From JBLZUR01 sp048565625 (GTDB taxonomy: Bacteria; Pseudomonadota; Alphaproteobacteria; Sphingomonadales; Sphingomonadaceae), in the NCBI RefSeq assembly GCF_048565625.1, contig NZ_JBLZUR010000002.1, positions 1,426,001 to 1,490,000 of the forward strand: DNA of 64,000 nucleotides, in the 5' to 3' direction. Position numbers and translations under genes: made by a program. A model generated the notes under the pieces. That model ran no database searches. It was not told where the DNA came from and saw only the letters and a program-made list of their open reading frames with translations. Positions 25,678 to 34,918 of this stretch are shown here, in pieces. Every line of letters starts with the position of its first letter. Positions within the stretch are counted from its first letter, which is position 1.

Positions 25678-26570
25678 CAGATCGCTCCTGTGGCGAGGCG
25701 CAGCCACACGCTGCCGTTGCTGATAACGGGGCCGGCCCCGCCGGAAAGGTTGCTGCACCAAAACATCGTCTGAGGAGCGAGCGCGGCGGCCGGCAGCGTC
25801 GCCTGCGTGTAGGAACGCAGGACATGCCCCCGGTTCTGATCGATCACCGGGTTTGCCCCGAACATGCTCATGCCAGCGCTGTAGCTGAGTCGCATAACCT
25901 CCAGCGGAGTGGTGGTGAGGCCCGTCCAGAAGCTCAGCCGAGACGGCACCGCGCCGCTTGTCGGCGATCCATCCACCTCCGCGCGAACCTCCGCGCCGTT
26001 GAGCGCTTGCGTGCCGTTCGACCCCGCGAACATGATCCGGCCAAGGATGTCGTTCAGCTGCACCGCGCCTTCAGTGCCGATCGTCGCGCCGCGAGACTTG
26101 CCGAAAAGGAAAAGCGGTGCCGAACCGTTGTCGGAAAAGCGGATTGCCGCCAGTGCGCTCTGGTCGTTGCCGACGCCCTGCACCTGGATGCCGGCGTTGA
26201 TACCGTTGACCTGATAATCGGCCACCGCGCCGATCAGGACGCGCAGGCTGGCATAGAGGCGCGTCACGCTCGGCGCGCCGGTGCTTTGCAGCGCCATTGA
26301 TCCAAGTTCGAGATAGGTCCGGATCGCCGACGCCGACGTCTTCGTGATCAACGCGAGGCCGAAAGCCTCCGCATCGAGGTTCTGGAAGCCGTCGAGCTGC
26401 CCCGCCGTGGCGAGCGCCTGAAAGGTATTCTTGTCTGCGTTCACCTGCGCGGCAAGCGCGTTGGCCTCGGTCACGAAGGCCGTGAGCGCCGCAAGGAAGG
26501 CGTCCGCGCGCGCGGGAAAGTTCGCCGGGTCGCTTCGCGACGGCGGCGTTGGCAGAGCGGTAATGGCCAT
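25677..26570 (-). CDS. Tail fibre/receptor-binding protein candidate
   Basis: A 297-residue protein. The N-terminus (MAITALPTPPSRSDPANFPARADAFLAALTAFVTEANALAAQVN) is a sequence I often see at the start of phage fibre-like proteins and should attach to the tail. The remainder is beta-rich, Gly/Asn/Ser-rich and lacks enzyme motifs, ending SNLSGGAGPVISNGSVWLRLATGAI. It lies between the tail protein and the coiled-coil gene, in a normal position for host-range proteins. Confidence 0.65.
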   Translation of the reverse strand: MAITALPTPPSRSDPANFPARADAFLAALTAFVTEANALAAQVNADKNTFQALATAGQLDGFQNLDAEAFGLALITKTSASAIRTYLELGSMALQSTGAPSVTRLYASLRVLIGAVADYQVNGINAGIQVQGVGNDQSALAAIRFSDNGSAPLFLFGKSRGATIGTEGAVQLNDILGRIMFAGSNGTQALNGAEVRAEVDGSPTSGAVPSRLSFWTGLTTTPLEVMRLSYSAGMSMFGANPVIDQNRGHVLRSYTQATLPAAALAPQTMFWCSNLSGGAGPVISNGSVWLRLATGAI

Positions 26571-26579
26571 GATTGCCCC

Positions 26580-27629
26580 TTAGGTCAGACCTTCGATGGT
26601 CATGCTGCAGTAGGAGATGGTCTCCAGCGCCAGGTCGATGCTGAAGTCTTTGTAGAACCCGTAGATCGTCAGGCTGTCGAAGCCTTCCTCGCCCTGCCAG
26701 AGCACCGGCGTCGCCCGCACATCGGCCAACGCCCGCACGATCCCGTCGACCTCGGACGTCGCGATCTGGGTTCGCAGGTTCATCCGCTTCGCCCAGTCGC
26801 GCGGCACGACGCTGGTGACGCCGAATTCGTCGGTTTCCTTGCGGCTGTAATCGGTAATTCCGACGCCCGGCCCGGTTTCCGTCACACCCATGTCGAGTGT
26901 GCGCCCAACGATCAGCGTGCCGGCCGATACCGCCCCTGCTGGATCATCGCCTACCATCGTCACCGTGATTACCGCGTCGGGATAGATCGGCAGGTCGTAG
27001 AAGGAGAGGGCGGAAAGCTTACCGACCGGCTCGAAGAAATAGGCGTACCAGTCGGAAATAGCCGCGCCGCCGATCGCCGTCGTTTTCGTCGCGGAATAAA
27101 CCGTCTCCGACCCGTTCACCATCGTGACTGTGACGGTGTTCGCCGTCGTGTCGATCACCGCCAGCGCATCGACGCCGCCGGGCGACAGCTGCACCGTCAG
27201 CGCTTCGTTCACCGTGGTCAGCGTGCCGACGCTTTTGTCGAACATCGCATAGCGGTTCGTCGGGCCGATATCCTGCCACCACGCCGGATCGGTGAGTGCA
27301 TGGCCGGTGTTCCCCGCCTGAAGGCTCTGAAACACCCGATGGATCGAAGGGTCGATCACCCGCTCGCCCTTCGCGTATGTCGCCGCCGCCGACCAGATCG
27401 TGAACGTCGTCCCGATCGCGCGCCACCACGTGGGTGACGAGGCCGGATCATGGTTGGTGTTGCCGGCCTGCAGGCTGCGGTAGACCGTCACTGCCGTCCC
27501 GATGACGATCGCGGCTCGCGCGTTCAGGGCATAGGTCGTCCCAGACGAATAGGCGGTCCACAGCCCTTCCACGACATTGCTGCTGGTCAACCGGGCGGGG
27601 GTGATCTCGACGGGGCGGATCATCCTCAT
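26580..27629 (-). CDS. Phage tail-tip protein with carbohydrate-binding-like repeats
   Basis: A 349-residue protein. Two related N-terminal repeats carry YRSLQAGNTNHDPASSPTWWRAIG and FQSLQAGNTGHALTDPAWWQDIG, a pattern like small chitin-binding modules (the YRSLQAGNTxxxP...WW signature). The C-terminal half ends GFYKDFSIDLALETISYCSMTIEGLT, common in proteins encoded just after the tape measure. It is probably a distal tail structural protein with glycan-binding modules. Its start overlaps the tape measure stop by four bases. Confidence 0.65.
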   Translation of the reverse strand: MRMIRPVEITPARLTSSNVVEGLWTAYSSGTTYALNARAAIVIGTAVTVYRSLQAGNTNHDPASSPTWWRAIGTTFTIWSAAATYAKGERVIDPSIHRVFQSLQAGNTGHALTDPAWWQDIGPTNRYAMFDKSVGTLTTVNEALTVQLSPGGVDALAVIDTTANTVTVTMVNGSETVYSATKTTAIGGAAISDWYAYFFEPVGKLSALSFYDLPIYPDAVITVTMVGDDPAGAVSAGTLIVGRTLDMGVTETGPGVGITDYSRKETDEFGVTSVVPRDWAKRMNLRTQIATSEVDGIVRALADVRATPVLWQGEEGFDSLTIYGFYKDFSIDLALETISYCSMTIEGLT

Positions 27630-30600
27630 GCCGCCACCGTCGAAATCGCGTTGCCACCGCTCTTGCCCGTCACGTCATCCAGCTTGCGGGCCACCTTGCC
27701 CGTGTTGCCGGCGATCGTCGCATTGCCCCTGTTCATGTCCGCCCGCATCGCCTTCAGTTCGGCGGTCAGCTTCTCGACCTTGTCGGCAACCGCGTCGTTC
27801 GCGGCGGTGACGGCCGCCTGGCTTGCCTGAAAGCTCGTCCACCAGCTTTGCTGTTCGATCGGTGCCGTTCCTGCCGCCTGCGCCGCCTTGGTGCCGGCTG
27901 CGATCTGGTCGATGATCCGCACCGTCTGCTCCAGGCTCGACGCCGTCTGGCCGCGCACCCGGTCGAACTCTTGCCGGCTGGTCGCGGACAGCCCCGCCGC
28001 CTCGATCATCGCCCTGGAAAGTTCGGGCAAGGTTCCTGCCGCCGCCTGATCCCCGCCCCGCGCAGCCGCAGTCGCCGCGTTGAACCGGCCCTGCAGCACG
28101 GCAAAGCTTTCGCCACCCGCCACTTCGCCGCGAATGCGCCGTACCTCGTCCATGATCGTGTCGCCGACCGACCGCCACGCCTCGCGCAGCTGCTCGGCCG
28201 CCTCCGCCGCCGCTTTCGCGTCCTCGATCGCCCAGATCTGCAGCTGCAGGGCGCGATTGCTGGCGTCCAGCTTGGCAAGGTCTAGCGCCCGGATCGCCGC
28301 CGTGTCCCCCGCCAGTTCCAGCATGCGCCGCTGCAGCCCGTCCCGCTCGTCAGCTATGGCCTTCTGCTTCGCCGCGAGTTCCTCCGCCGCCTGCTTCGCC
28401 TTCTCCGTCGCGGCCGCCTCGTCCTGCAGCGCCCACAGCCGCTTCATCAACGCGGCGGTGGACGCGTCGACGCCTTCCAGCTCGTCGTCGCGCGCCGCTT
28501 TCAGCAGGCGGGCCTGTTCCTTCGTGTTACCGGTCAGCTCGGCGATCTGCTGGCGGAGGCCACGGTTCGTGTCGCCGAGCGTCTCCAGCGCCGCCGCGTG
28601 CTCCGCCGCCGCCTGCTTCGCCTTCTCCGTCGCGGCCGCCTCGTCCTGCAGCGCCCACAGCCGCTTCATCAACGCGGCGGTGGACGCGTCGACGCCTTCC
28701 AGCTCGTCGTCGCGCGCCGCTTTCAGCAGGCGGGCCTGTTCCTTCGTGTTACCGGTCAGCTCGGCGATCTGCTGGCGGAGGCCACGGTTCGTGTCGCCGA
28801 GCGTCTCCAGCGCCGCCGCGTGCTCCGCCGCCGCCTGCTTCGCCTTCTCCGTCGCGGCCGCCTCGTCCTGCAGCGCCCAGAGCCGCTTCATCAGCGCGGC
28901 GGTGGACGCGTCGACGCCTTCCAGCTCGTCGTCGCGCGCCGCTTTCAGCAGGCGGGCCTGTTCCTTCGTGTTACCGGTCAGCTCGGCGATCTGCTGGCGG
29001 AGGCCACGGTTCGTGTCGCCGAGCGTCTCCAGCGCCGCCGCGTGCTCCGCCGCCGCCTGCTTCGCCTTCTCCGTCGCGGCCGCCTCGTCCTGCAGCGCCC
29101 ACAGCCGCTTGAGGAGAGCAGCGGTGGATTTGTCCACCCCCTCCAGTTCGTCTTCCCGCGACGCCTTCAGAACCTTGGCATCGTCAGCCGTGCTTTTCGT
29201 CAGCGCGGCGATTTGCTCGCGGATGCCACGGTTCGTGTCGCCCAGCGCCTCCAGCTGGGCCGCCGCCTTCGCCTCGTCCTGCAAGGCCCAGATGCGCTTC
29301 TGAAGCTCGCGGTTGCCGGGATCGAGCGCCTTCAACTCCGCTTCGCGGATCTTGTTCGTCTCGCCCTGAATTTCCCAGAGCTGACGCGTCAGGTCCGCCT
29401 CTTCGCGTGCAACCTCCTCCAGCGACTTGCCCGCCGCGACCACCTCCGCGAACGCAGGCGCCAGCTTCAGAAGCTCCGCCCAGGTGTCCTTCCCCGACTG
29501 GGTCGTGATGTCCTGCGCCTCGACAAGATCGCGGAAGCCCTGCGCCGTCTTGGGCATCGCGAAGCCGAGGTCTTCGAATGCCGGAGCCAGAAGCTTCGCC
29601 TGCGCCGCCGCTCGCTCGGCGTCCGTCATGAAGCTGTCCATGTAGGCCGTGGTCGCGTCGCGGAACTGTTCGATATCGTCGAACCGCTTGAGCACCGCCT
29701 GGTCCTGCACGGTGCGCAGGTCCTTGAAACCCATCATCTGCAACCGGTTCGATACCGCCTCGACCTCGCTGGCATAGCGGATCAGCGTCTCGAAATACCC
29801 TTCGCCGACCTGCTGGAACTTCTCGAGGCCGGGGATCGCGATGTTCGCCATGTCGTCCGCCGCCGCGCCGAACACGGCGGTCAGCTTCTCCTGGATTTCC
29901 TCGCCGGACAGGCCCTGCAGATCGATCTTGCCGATATCGACGACGAAGCCGTCCAGCTTGCCTTCAACCTCGTCGAGGTTCAGCCCCAGCGGCCCGGCCG
30001 CTGCGCCGATCGCGTCGTAGAAGCCCTTCAGGATCAGCCCGAACTGCGCCTCGATCTCGTTCGACGCATCGGCATACTCGGTGGAGTATTTCGATCCGGT
30101 GCTGATCCCGAAGAACTTTTTCGTCTTCTTGACGTCGGAGAAGTAGCTGGCGTCGAAACCGCTATCGATGATGTCCTGCAGCTGCTGCGCGGCCGCGAAG
30201 ATTCCGGATGCCACCACCTTCGTCTTCGTGCCGAACAGGGATTTGACGACGCTGGTCAGCCCGCCGACGATATCGCCGAGGATCGGCACCTCCTTGAGCA
30301 CCGAGTTGAGCGGCAGCAACACCGTGCTGATCGCTGTTCCCAGACCGTCGGTCTTGAACCCGGTGTCCACCCCGGCCGAGGCATTGATGTTGCCGGTGCG
30401 GATCAGGATGTTCACCAGCCCGCCGATATTCGCCTCGATGCTGTCCAGGCTGTCCGCCATCCGCGCGGAATAGCGCATCGTCGCCCGGTCCACGTCCTGC
30501 AGCGCGGCGATCGCGTTCTCGATCGACTTCGACTGCGCATCGTCGTCGCCGAAAACGGTGCCCTTGCCCTCGTTGTAGCTGTTGGGATTTCCACCGCCGC

Positions 30601-33517
30601 CGCCGAACGCACCCGCCACGGCGAAGCCGAGCGATGCGACCACGGCCGCCGTCGCCGCGCCGGCCGCAATGTTCAGCGGGAAGGGCAGGGACCGGATCGC
30701 GTTGATGACCGCGTCGACCGCCTTCACCCCCGTCACTGCCTCGACCGCCGCGATTTCGGTTGCCGACGCCGCGACCGCCGACGCCGCACCCGCCACGTTT
30801 CCCGCCACCTTCGCCGCCGTCGTGCTGCCGATCAGGCCGAGCTGAACGGCCGCGTTCTTGACAGCCATCGCGAGCTCATAGGCACGGAAGGCCTTCTCGG
30901 CCGCGCCCAGCACCTCGTAACCCGTCGACCCTTCCTTGAAGAAAGACTTCGCCGCCGACGCCATGTCGCCGTATGCGCGGACCTGGGCGAAGGCCATGTC
31001 CTCCGCGTAGCGCGCATTGATCCGGTCAATCTCGGCCTGATCATGTGCCGTCGCCAGCCTCACGTCGCGTTCTTCCTGCAGGCGGCGTTCGGCAGTGGCA
31101 TATCCCACCAGGGCGCTCGCTGCGTCGCCGATCGACTGGCCGATATCGCCGAAGGCATCGGCGAACACGTCGGCCGCGCTTCGTACGCGATCTTCGATCA
31201 GGTCCAGCGCCTCGATTTGCTGGCGCAACTGCTCATTCAGCGCCTCGGCCGGATCGATCGATGCCCTGACCGCCGCCATGTAGCGTTCCCATTCGGCGGA
31301 CCCCTTGGCGATACCTGCAGCCTCGGCGTCACGTGCGGCGGTGGCCAGCGCGCGCTCCTCCGCGTTCAGACGCAGCAGGCTGTTCTCGAACTCCAGCGGC
31401 TCGATGACGTTCTTGATGAAGTCTTTCGGCGCCTGTGCGGCATAGGTGTTCTCGCGCGCGGCCCCGGCCGCCTTGATCGCCTGGCGGAGTTCATCGGTCG
31501 GTGCCTTGGCGGCCGCTTGGGCCACCGCCCACTCGCGCACCTGCTTCTCGTTCAGCCCGATCTTCGCCGTCTCATCTTCCAGCGCTTGGATGAAGCGCAG
31601 CGCCTCCTTGATCGCAGCCTGCCGCGCCCGCTCTTCATCCGACATGCGCGGCTTCTTGGCGGCGCGATCCGTGATCATGTCCGCCGCCTTTTGTGCGGCC
31701 GTCTGTTGCTTGATCGCGATCGTGTTGCGGCCCACTTGGGCGATAAAGTCTCTCTGCGCGTCCATCGCTTCTTTGGTGGCGTCGGTGACGTGGTGCCCTG
31801 CATTCGCCACAGCGGCCAACGCCCCGGCATACTGGTTCGCCATCTCCGCGATCTTTGGCGCGTCGGCAATCTGGCCGAACAGGTCGATACCAAGCAGGTC
31901 GTTGGCCCGCTTCGCCAGACCGTTGATACCGTCGATCGAGGATTTCACCATATCGTTGATGGCGCGGATCGCAGCATTGACGGACTGGATAAAGGCGTCG
32001 CCGAGCGCCTCCGGAAGGTTGTCCCACACGTCGACGATCGCGCGATATCCACCGACGAACGTGCCGTAGATCGACGCCACAAATCCCGCGACCTGCTCGG
32101 CGTCATTCGGGGAGAAGAGATAGTCGATGATCTTCTTGCCATCGACATCTACGCCATCGCTGATCGTCTTCCAGAGACCTTTCAGTACGTCGATCACGTC
32201 GATGCTCTGGTCACCGAGCCTCTTGACTTCCTGCCGCGTCAAGCCGAGGCCCGCGACGAAGTGATCCATGTCGGCCGCGTCGTTGAGATCATCGGTCCAT
32301 CGGTTCAAGGCGACGCCGGCAACCGACATGACGCCGATCAGCGGTGCGTACCTGACGGTCAGCAGCAGGAGCTCCTTACCGAACCCCGCCACCCCGCCTT
32401 CGGCCATCTGCGCGACCTGTAGAACCTGTCCGGCCTGCGTCGCGAAGATCTGGCCCGCGCTAGCACCTGACATCCACATGGTCGCGACGTCGTTCGCCTG
32501 GAACGACAACTGGGTAAGCGTTCCGGTACCCTTGCGCCCGGCCGCGTTCACCGCATCATTGGCCTGCTCGAACTCGCGGAGCCGACCCGTCAGCACCTGC
32601 TGCTGACGCGCGTACTCCTCAGGCGCGGTCGCTCCGACATGGTAGAGACGCGTACTCTCCGCGATCTCCTCGTTCAGACGCTTGGTCGCGGCATAGAGCG
32701 GGTCAGTGGACGATCTAAGACGCTCCGCCGCCACAACATCCGCTTCCTGCGCAGCGGCCGACCCGCGCACCATGGCGGCAAGCCGCTCATGCTCGTCGGC
32801 CAGCCGCTTGGTTTCCGCCGCCGCCAGGGCATTGGCACGAGCCTCGTCCTCCGCTGCCCGCGCCGCCAGCGCGCTATAGGTCGCACCATTGTCAGTCGCG
32901 GCCATGCGGCCGTCGCCCGTGTTGCGCTCGATCACCGCCTGCAGGCGGGACCGCTCCAGCAACTGCGCATTAACAGCCGCTTCCGCCGCTGCCCGCTCCC
33001 GCGCGGCCTCGGCCTCCCGATCCCGCTTGGCCTGTGCGGCCTCCTGTTCCTTCAGGGCGCGAACCCCCTCGCGCACCCTGGCTTCAAACAGTGCATGCGC
33101 GGCCGCCGCGTCGCGCAGCTCCTTCGCCTCCCGCGCCGAGGCCGCTGCCGCCTCCAGCTTCGCCTCCTCGGCCGCTTCGGCGGCAAACCGCACAGCCCGC
33201 GCCGCCGCCAGTTCCTGTTCGAACAGCGCCGCCTCGGCTGTGCGCAACCGCTCTGCCAGCTCGACCATGCCCCGCTGTTCGGCGGCCATCGCGGCGCTCT
33301 CGACCTTCATCCCGCGCAGTTCCTGCGCGTTCTTCCCGAACTCGGAAGCCTGCCGGCCGATCGACGCCGTCAGCTTCTCCGCCTCCCGCTCGATCTTGTT
33401 GAACTCGCGAACCGCGCTCGCGCTGGTGCTGCCCACCGTCTGGGACAGGCTCGCGGCGGCCGCGACCGCGCCGGCCATATCAAGGCCGAACTCGATCTCC
33501 ATCGACGCCACGCGCAT
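27626..33517 (-). CDS. Tail tape measure protein
   Basis: About 1963 residues, mostly helical and rich in Ala, Glu, Lys and Arg. Long coiled coils fill the N-terminal third. A hydrophobic zone near the middle (INAIRSLPFPLNIAAGAATAAVVASLGFAVAGAFGGG) is typical of tape measures, and a C-terminal coiled region contains near-identical 74-residue repeats (ALETLGDTNRGLRQQIAELTGN...). The protein fixes tail length and is ejected with the DNA. The start MRVASMEIEFGLDMAG was chosen for GGAG eight bases upstream. Confidence 0.93.
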   Translation of the reverse strand: MRVASMEIEFGLDMAGAVAAAASLSQTVGSTSASAVREFNKIEREAEKLTASIGRQASEFGKNAQELRGMKVESAAMAAEQRGMVELAERLRTAEAALFEQELAAARAVRFAAEAAEEAKLEAAAASAREAKELRDAAAAHALFEARVREGVRALKEQEAAQAKRDREAEAARERAAAEAAVNAQLLERSRLQAVIERNTGDGRMAATDNGATYSALAARAAEDEARANALAAAETKRLADEHERLAAMVRGSAAAQEADVVAAERLRSSTDPLYAATKRLNEEIAESTRLYHVGATAPEEYARQQQVLTGRLREFEQANDAVNAAGRKGTGTLTQLSFQANDVATMWMSGASAGQIFATQAGQVLQVAQMAEGGVAGFGKELLLLTVRYAPLIGVMSVAGVALNRWTDDLNDAADMDHFVAGLGLTRQEVKRLGDQSIDVIDVLKGLWKTISDGVDVDGKKIIDYLFSPNDAEQVAGFVASIYGTFVGGYRAIVDVWDNLPEALGDAFIQSVNAAIRAINDMVKSSIDGINGLAKRANDLLGIDLFGQIADAPKIAEMANQYAGALAAVANAGHHVTDATKEAMDAQRDFIAQVGRNTIAIKQQTAAQKAADMITDRAAKKPRMSDEERARQAAIKEALRFIQALEDETAKIGLNEKQVREWAVAQAAAKAPTDELRQAIKAAGAARENTYAAQAPKDFIKNVIEPLEFENSLLRLNAEERALATAARDAEAAGIAKGSAEWERYMAAVRASIDPAEALNEQLRQQIEALDLIEDRVRSAADVFADAFGDIGQSIGDAASALVGYATAERRLQEERDVRLATAHDQAEIDRINARYAEDMAFAQVRAYGDMASAAKSFFKEGSTGYEVLGAAEKAFRAYELAMAVKNAAVQLGLIGSTTAAKVAGNVAGAASAVAASATEIAAVEAVTGVKAVDAVINAIRSLPFPLNIAAGAATAAVVASLGFAVAGAFGGGGGNPNSYNEGKGTVFGDDDAQSKSIENAIAALQDVDRATMRYSARMADSLDSIEANIGGLVNILIRTGNINASAGVDTGFKTDGLGTAISTVLLPLNSVLKEVPILGDIVGGLTSVVKSLFGTKTKVVASGIFAAAQQLQDIIDSGFDASYFSDVKKTKKFFGISTGSKYSTEYADASNEIEAQFGLILKGFYDAIGAAAGPLGLNLDEVEGKLDGFVVDIGKIDLQGLSGEEIQEKLTAVFGAAADDMANIAIPGLEKFQQVGEGYFETLIRYASEVEAVSNRLQMMGFKDLRTVQDQAVLKRFDDIEQFRDATTAYMDSFMTDAERAAAQAKLLAPAFEDLGFAMPKTAQGFRDLVEAQDITTQSGKDTWAELLKLAPAFAEVVAAGKSLEEVAREEADLTRQLWEIQGETNKIREAELKALDPGNRELQKRIWALQDEAKAAAQLEALGDTNRGIREQIAALTKSTADDAKVLKASREDELEGVDKSTAALLKRLWALQDEAAATEKAKQAAAEHAAALETLGDTNRGLRQQIAELTGNTKEQARLLKAARDDELEGVDASTAALMKRLWALQDEAAATEKAKQAAAEHAAALETLGDTNRGLRQQIAELTGNTKEQARLLKAARDDELEGVDASTAALMKRLWALQDEAAATEKAKQAAAEHAAALETLGDTNRGLRQQIAELTGNTKEQARLLKAARDDELEGVDASTAALMKRLWALQDEAAATEKAKQAAEELAAKQKAIADERDGLQRRMLELAGDTAAIRALDLAKLDASNRALQLQIWAIEDAKAAAEAAEQLREAWRSVGDTIMDEVRRIRGEVAGGESFAVLQGRFNAATAAARGGDQAAAGTLPELSRAMIEAAGLSATSRQEFDRVRGQTASSLEQTVRIIDQIAAGTKAAQAAGTAPIEQQSWWTSFQASQAAVTAANDAVADKVEKLTAELKAMRADMNRGNATIAGNTGKVARKLDDVTGKSGGNAISTVAA
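28390..29110. repeat. 222-bp in-frame tandem repeats in the tape measure gene
   Basis: The marker CCGCCGCGTG starts at 28,591, 28,813 and 29,035, a constant 222-base period (74 codons). Flanking DNA is nearly identical between copies, with rare single-base differences (for example ACAGCC against AGAGCC). Roughly three copies plus partial, more diverged units at both sides are present. Each unit encodes KQAAAEHAAALETLGDTNRG and the following heptads. Confidence 0.92.
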
Positions 33518-33607
33518 CTTGCGGTCTCCAAAAACAAAGAAAGCCGCCACGATGATCGTGACGGCTGAACGGGTCAGTCGTTAAGTCTGTTTGTTGTCAC
33601 CGCATTC

Positions 33608-34012
33608 CTAGGGCCATCGCACTGCGAAACCGCCGTCCACCTGTTCATCCCCAACGTCGCGGTCACCAACCGAGCATCGCACGACGGGCCTGCCGTAACG
33701 ATCGACCGCCTCGAAGCTCGGGGAGCGTGGATCTGCATCGACGACCCGGCACTGGATGTCGCCGGTTGCCACGATTTTTCGAAGGTGGTCTCGGGAGCGA
33801 CGCGCTAGGACGTTGTTGCAGACCGCGCCGTGTTTGGGGAACGGTCTACATCGCGGACTGCCGGTGAAGTCGGGCGCATCGATCGCGCTCAAGCGCATCT
33901 TCGGCCCACCTTTGCACCGGATATAGTCACCATCATGAACATACGGATGCGGGCAAGCAAACGGACCGTCGGGCAGAGCCGCAACCAATAGAAATGCGGT
34001 GAGCGAAATCAC
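33608..34012 (-). CDS. Exported thermonuclease-like (SNase fold) protein
   Basis: A 134-residue protein with a short hydrophobic start (MISLTAFLLVAALPDGPFA) and the staphylococcal nuclease-like pattern VHDGDYIRCKGGPKMRLSAIDAPD, followed by RRSRDHLRKIV, VDRYGRPVVRCSVGDRDVGDEQV and an FAVRW end. The Arg-Leu-x-x-IDAPD, Glu and Arg positions of the active site appear present (RLSAIDAPD, FEAVDRYGR). It is inserted in the tail block between chaperone and tape measure genes, an unusual place, and is likely a moron. Confidence 0.7.
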   Translation of the reverse strand: MISLTAFLLVAALPDGPFACPHPYVHDGDYIRCKGGPKMRLSAIDAPDFTGSPRCRPFPKHGAVCNNVLARRSRDHLRKIVATGDIQCRVVDADPRSPSFEAVDRYGRPVVRCSVGDRDVGDEQVDGGFAVRWP

Positions 34013-34401
34013 TGCCTGCCGCGTCCGACCATCGCTTTCTCAACAGCCGCACGCAACGTGTCGATTTCATCGCGATCCCGTGTCGTAAGCAATTGCTCCT
34101 CAGAACTGCTCGACACGAGGATCAGGCCGTATTCGTAGATGTCACGCCGACGGTACATCAGCACCGCGACGATCGCCGCGATAGCGCCGAACACACCGAA
34201 ACCCTCGCCCTGCCCTGAATAGGCAGCGAGCAGGAGGACAGCTGCCACCACGCCGACGGCGATTGCGGCGCCCTTGCCCCGCAACTTCTTCTCTCGCACA
34301 TCGACTGTGTTGATCTTATTGATCGCGAAGGACTTGCTGCCAAACCGCGCGAAATCGCGGTCGATCGTCACCTTGCCGCTCTGGTAGATAGGTTCGCTCA
34401 C
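34009..34401 (-). CDS. DUF6232-like two-helix membrane protein
   Basis: A 130-residue protein starting at GTG (VSEPIYQSGKVTIDRDFARFGSKSFAINKINTVDVREKKLRGKG). Two adjacent membrane helices follow (AAIAVGVVAAVLLLAAYSG and FGVFGAIAAIVAVLMY), and then LILVSSSSEEQLLTTRDRDEIDTLRAAVEKAM. The strand-helix-helix-strand order matches DUF6232 as I know it, a PH-like small membrane family of unknown role. It overlaps the nuclease start. GGGGA lies nine bases before the GTG. Both genes look like accessory cargo in the tail operon. Confidence 0.65.
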   Translation of the reverse strand: MSEPIYQSGKVTIDRDFARFGSKSFAINKINTVDVREKKLRGKGAAIAVGVVAAVLLLAAYSGQGEGFGVFGAIAAIVAVLMYRRRDIYEYGLILVSSSSEEQLLTTRDRDEIDTLRAAVEKAMVGRGRQ

Positions 34402-34453
34402 AAGCCATTCCCCTTTCGGGGCTATGTGCCGCAAGGGATCGCACCTCTCAACC

Positions 34454-34918
34454 CTATCCCAACAGGCTCCGCAACGCCGCGTCCTCGGCGTGCCGGTCCT
34501 TGTCCGTCTTCGGCCCGCTCCACGGCGCGCCGCGATGCGGGTCTTCGGCGGCCCGGCTCTCCGCCAGATAGGCGGCGGACAGGCGGCGCAGCAGGCGCTT
34601 CTCCCACGGCCGCAGGCGGATCGCCGTCTCGCGACCCCAGGCCTCAAGCTCCCGCCAGCTGATCGCCGCGCGATCCATGCCGGTGATCTCCACCGGCCCG
34701 ACTTCCATCAAGTGCTCGATCAAGTGCGGCAAGCGGACTGGCGGCAGCTTCCGCTCGATGCCCTGCCGCTTCATCTCTTCCGCCCTGGTCTCCCGCTTTT
34801 CAGGCTTGGGCGCGTTCTTACGCCCGGTCTCGCGTGGCCGGGGTGCCGTCCCCAGCCACGCGATCTGCCGGACGTGCAGCGTCAGCTCGCGCTCGGCTCC
34901 GGCTTGAAATTGCTCCAC
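34454..34918 (-). CDS. Tail assembly chaperone T-like frame, probably made by -1 frameshift
   Basis: A 154-codon frame with TAEEMKRQGIERKLPPVRLP-type basic and helical sequence, in the place of lambda T between the G-like gene and the tape measure. Its only possible start near the overlap is a GTG directly behind GGGGGA, too close to serve as a ribosome binding site. It lies in the -1 frame relative to the G-like gene and the overlap contains a slippery heptamer. It is therefore probably expressed as the C-terminal extension of the G-like protein (about 287 residues in total), recruiting tail tube protein to the tape measure. Confidence 0.72.
   Translation of the reverse strand: MEQFQAGAERELTLHVRQIAWLGTAPRPRETGRKNAPKPEKRETRAEEMKRQGIERKLPPVRLPHLIEHLMEVGPVEITGMDRAAISWRELEAWGRETAIRLRPWEKRLLRRLSAAYLAESRAAEDPHRGAPWSGPKTDKDRHAEDAALRSLLG

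Noticed and set aside
28390..29110. CRISPR array because of regular repeats
   Set aside because: The units are 222 bp, contiguous and in frame within a coding sequence, with no spacer structure.
28080..32422. Very long open frames on the strand opposite the tape measure gene (up to 1274 codons)
   Set aside because: They mirror the high-GC, Ala/Arg/Glu-rich coding of the tape measure gene, consist of Arg/Leu/His-rich low-complexity sequence, lack start signals and match no protein pattern.
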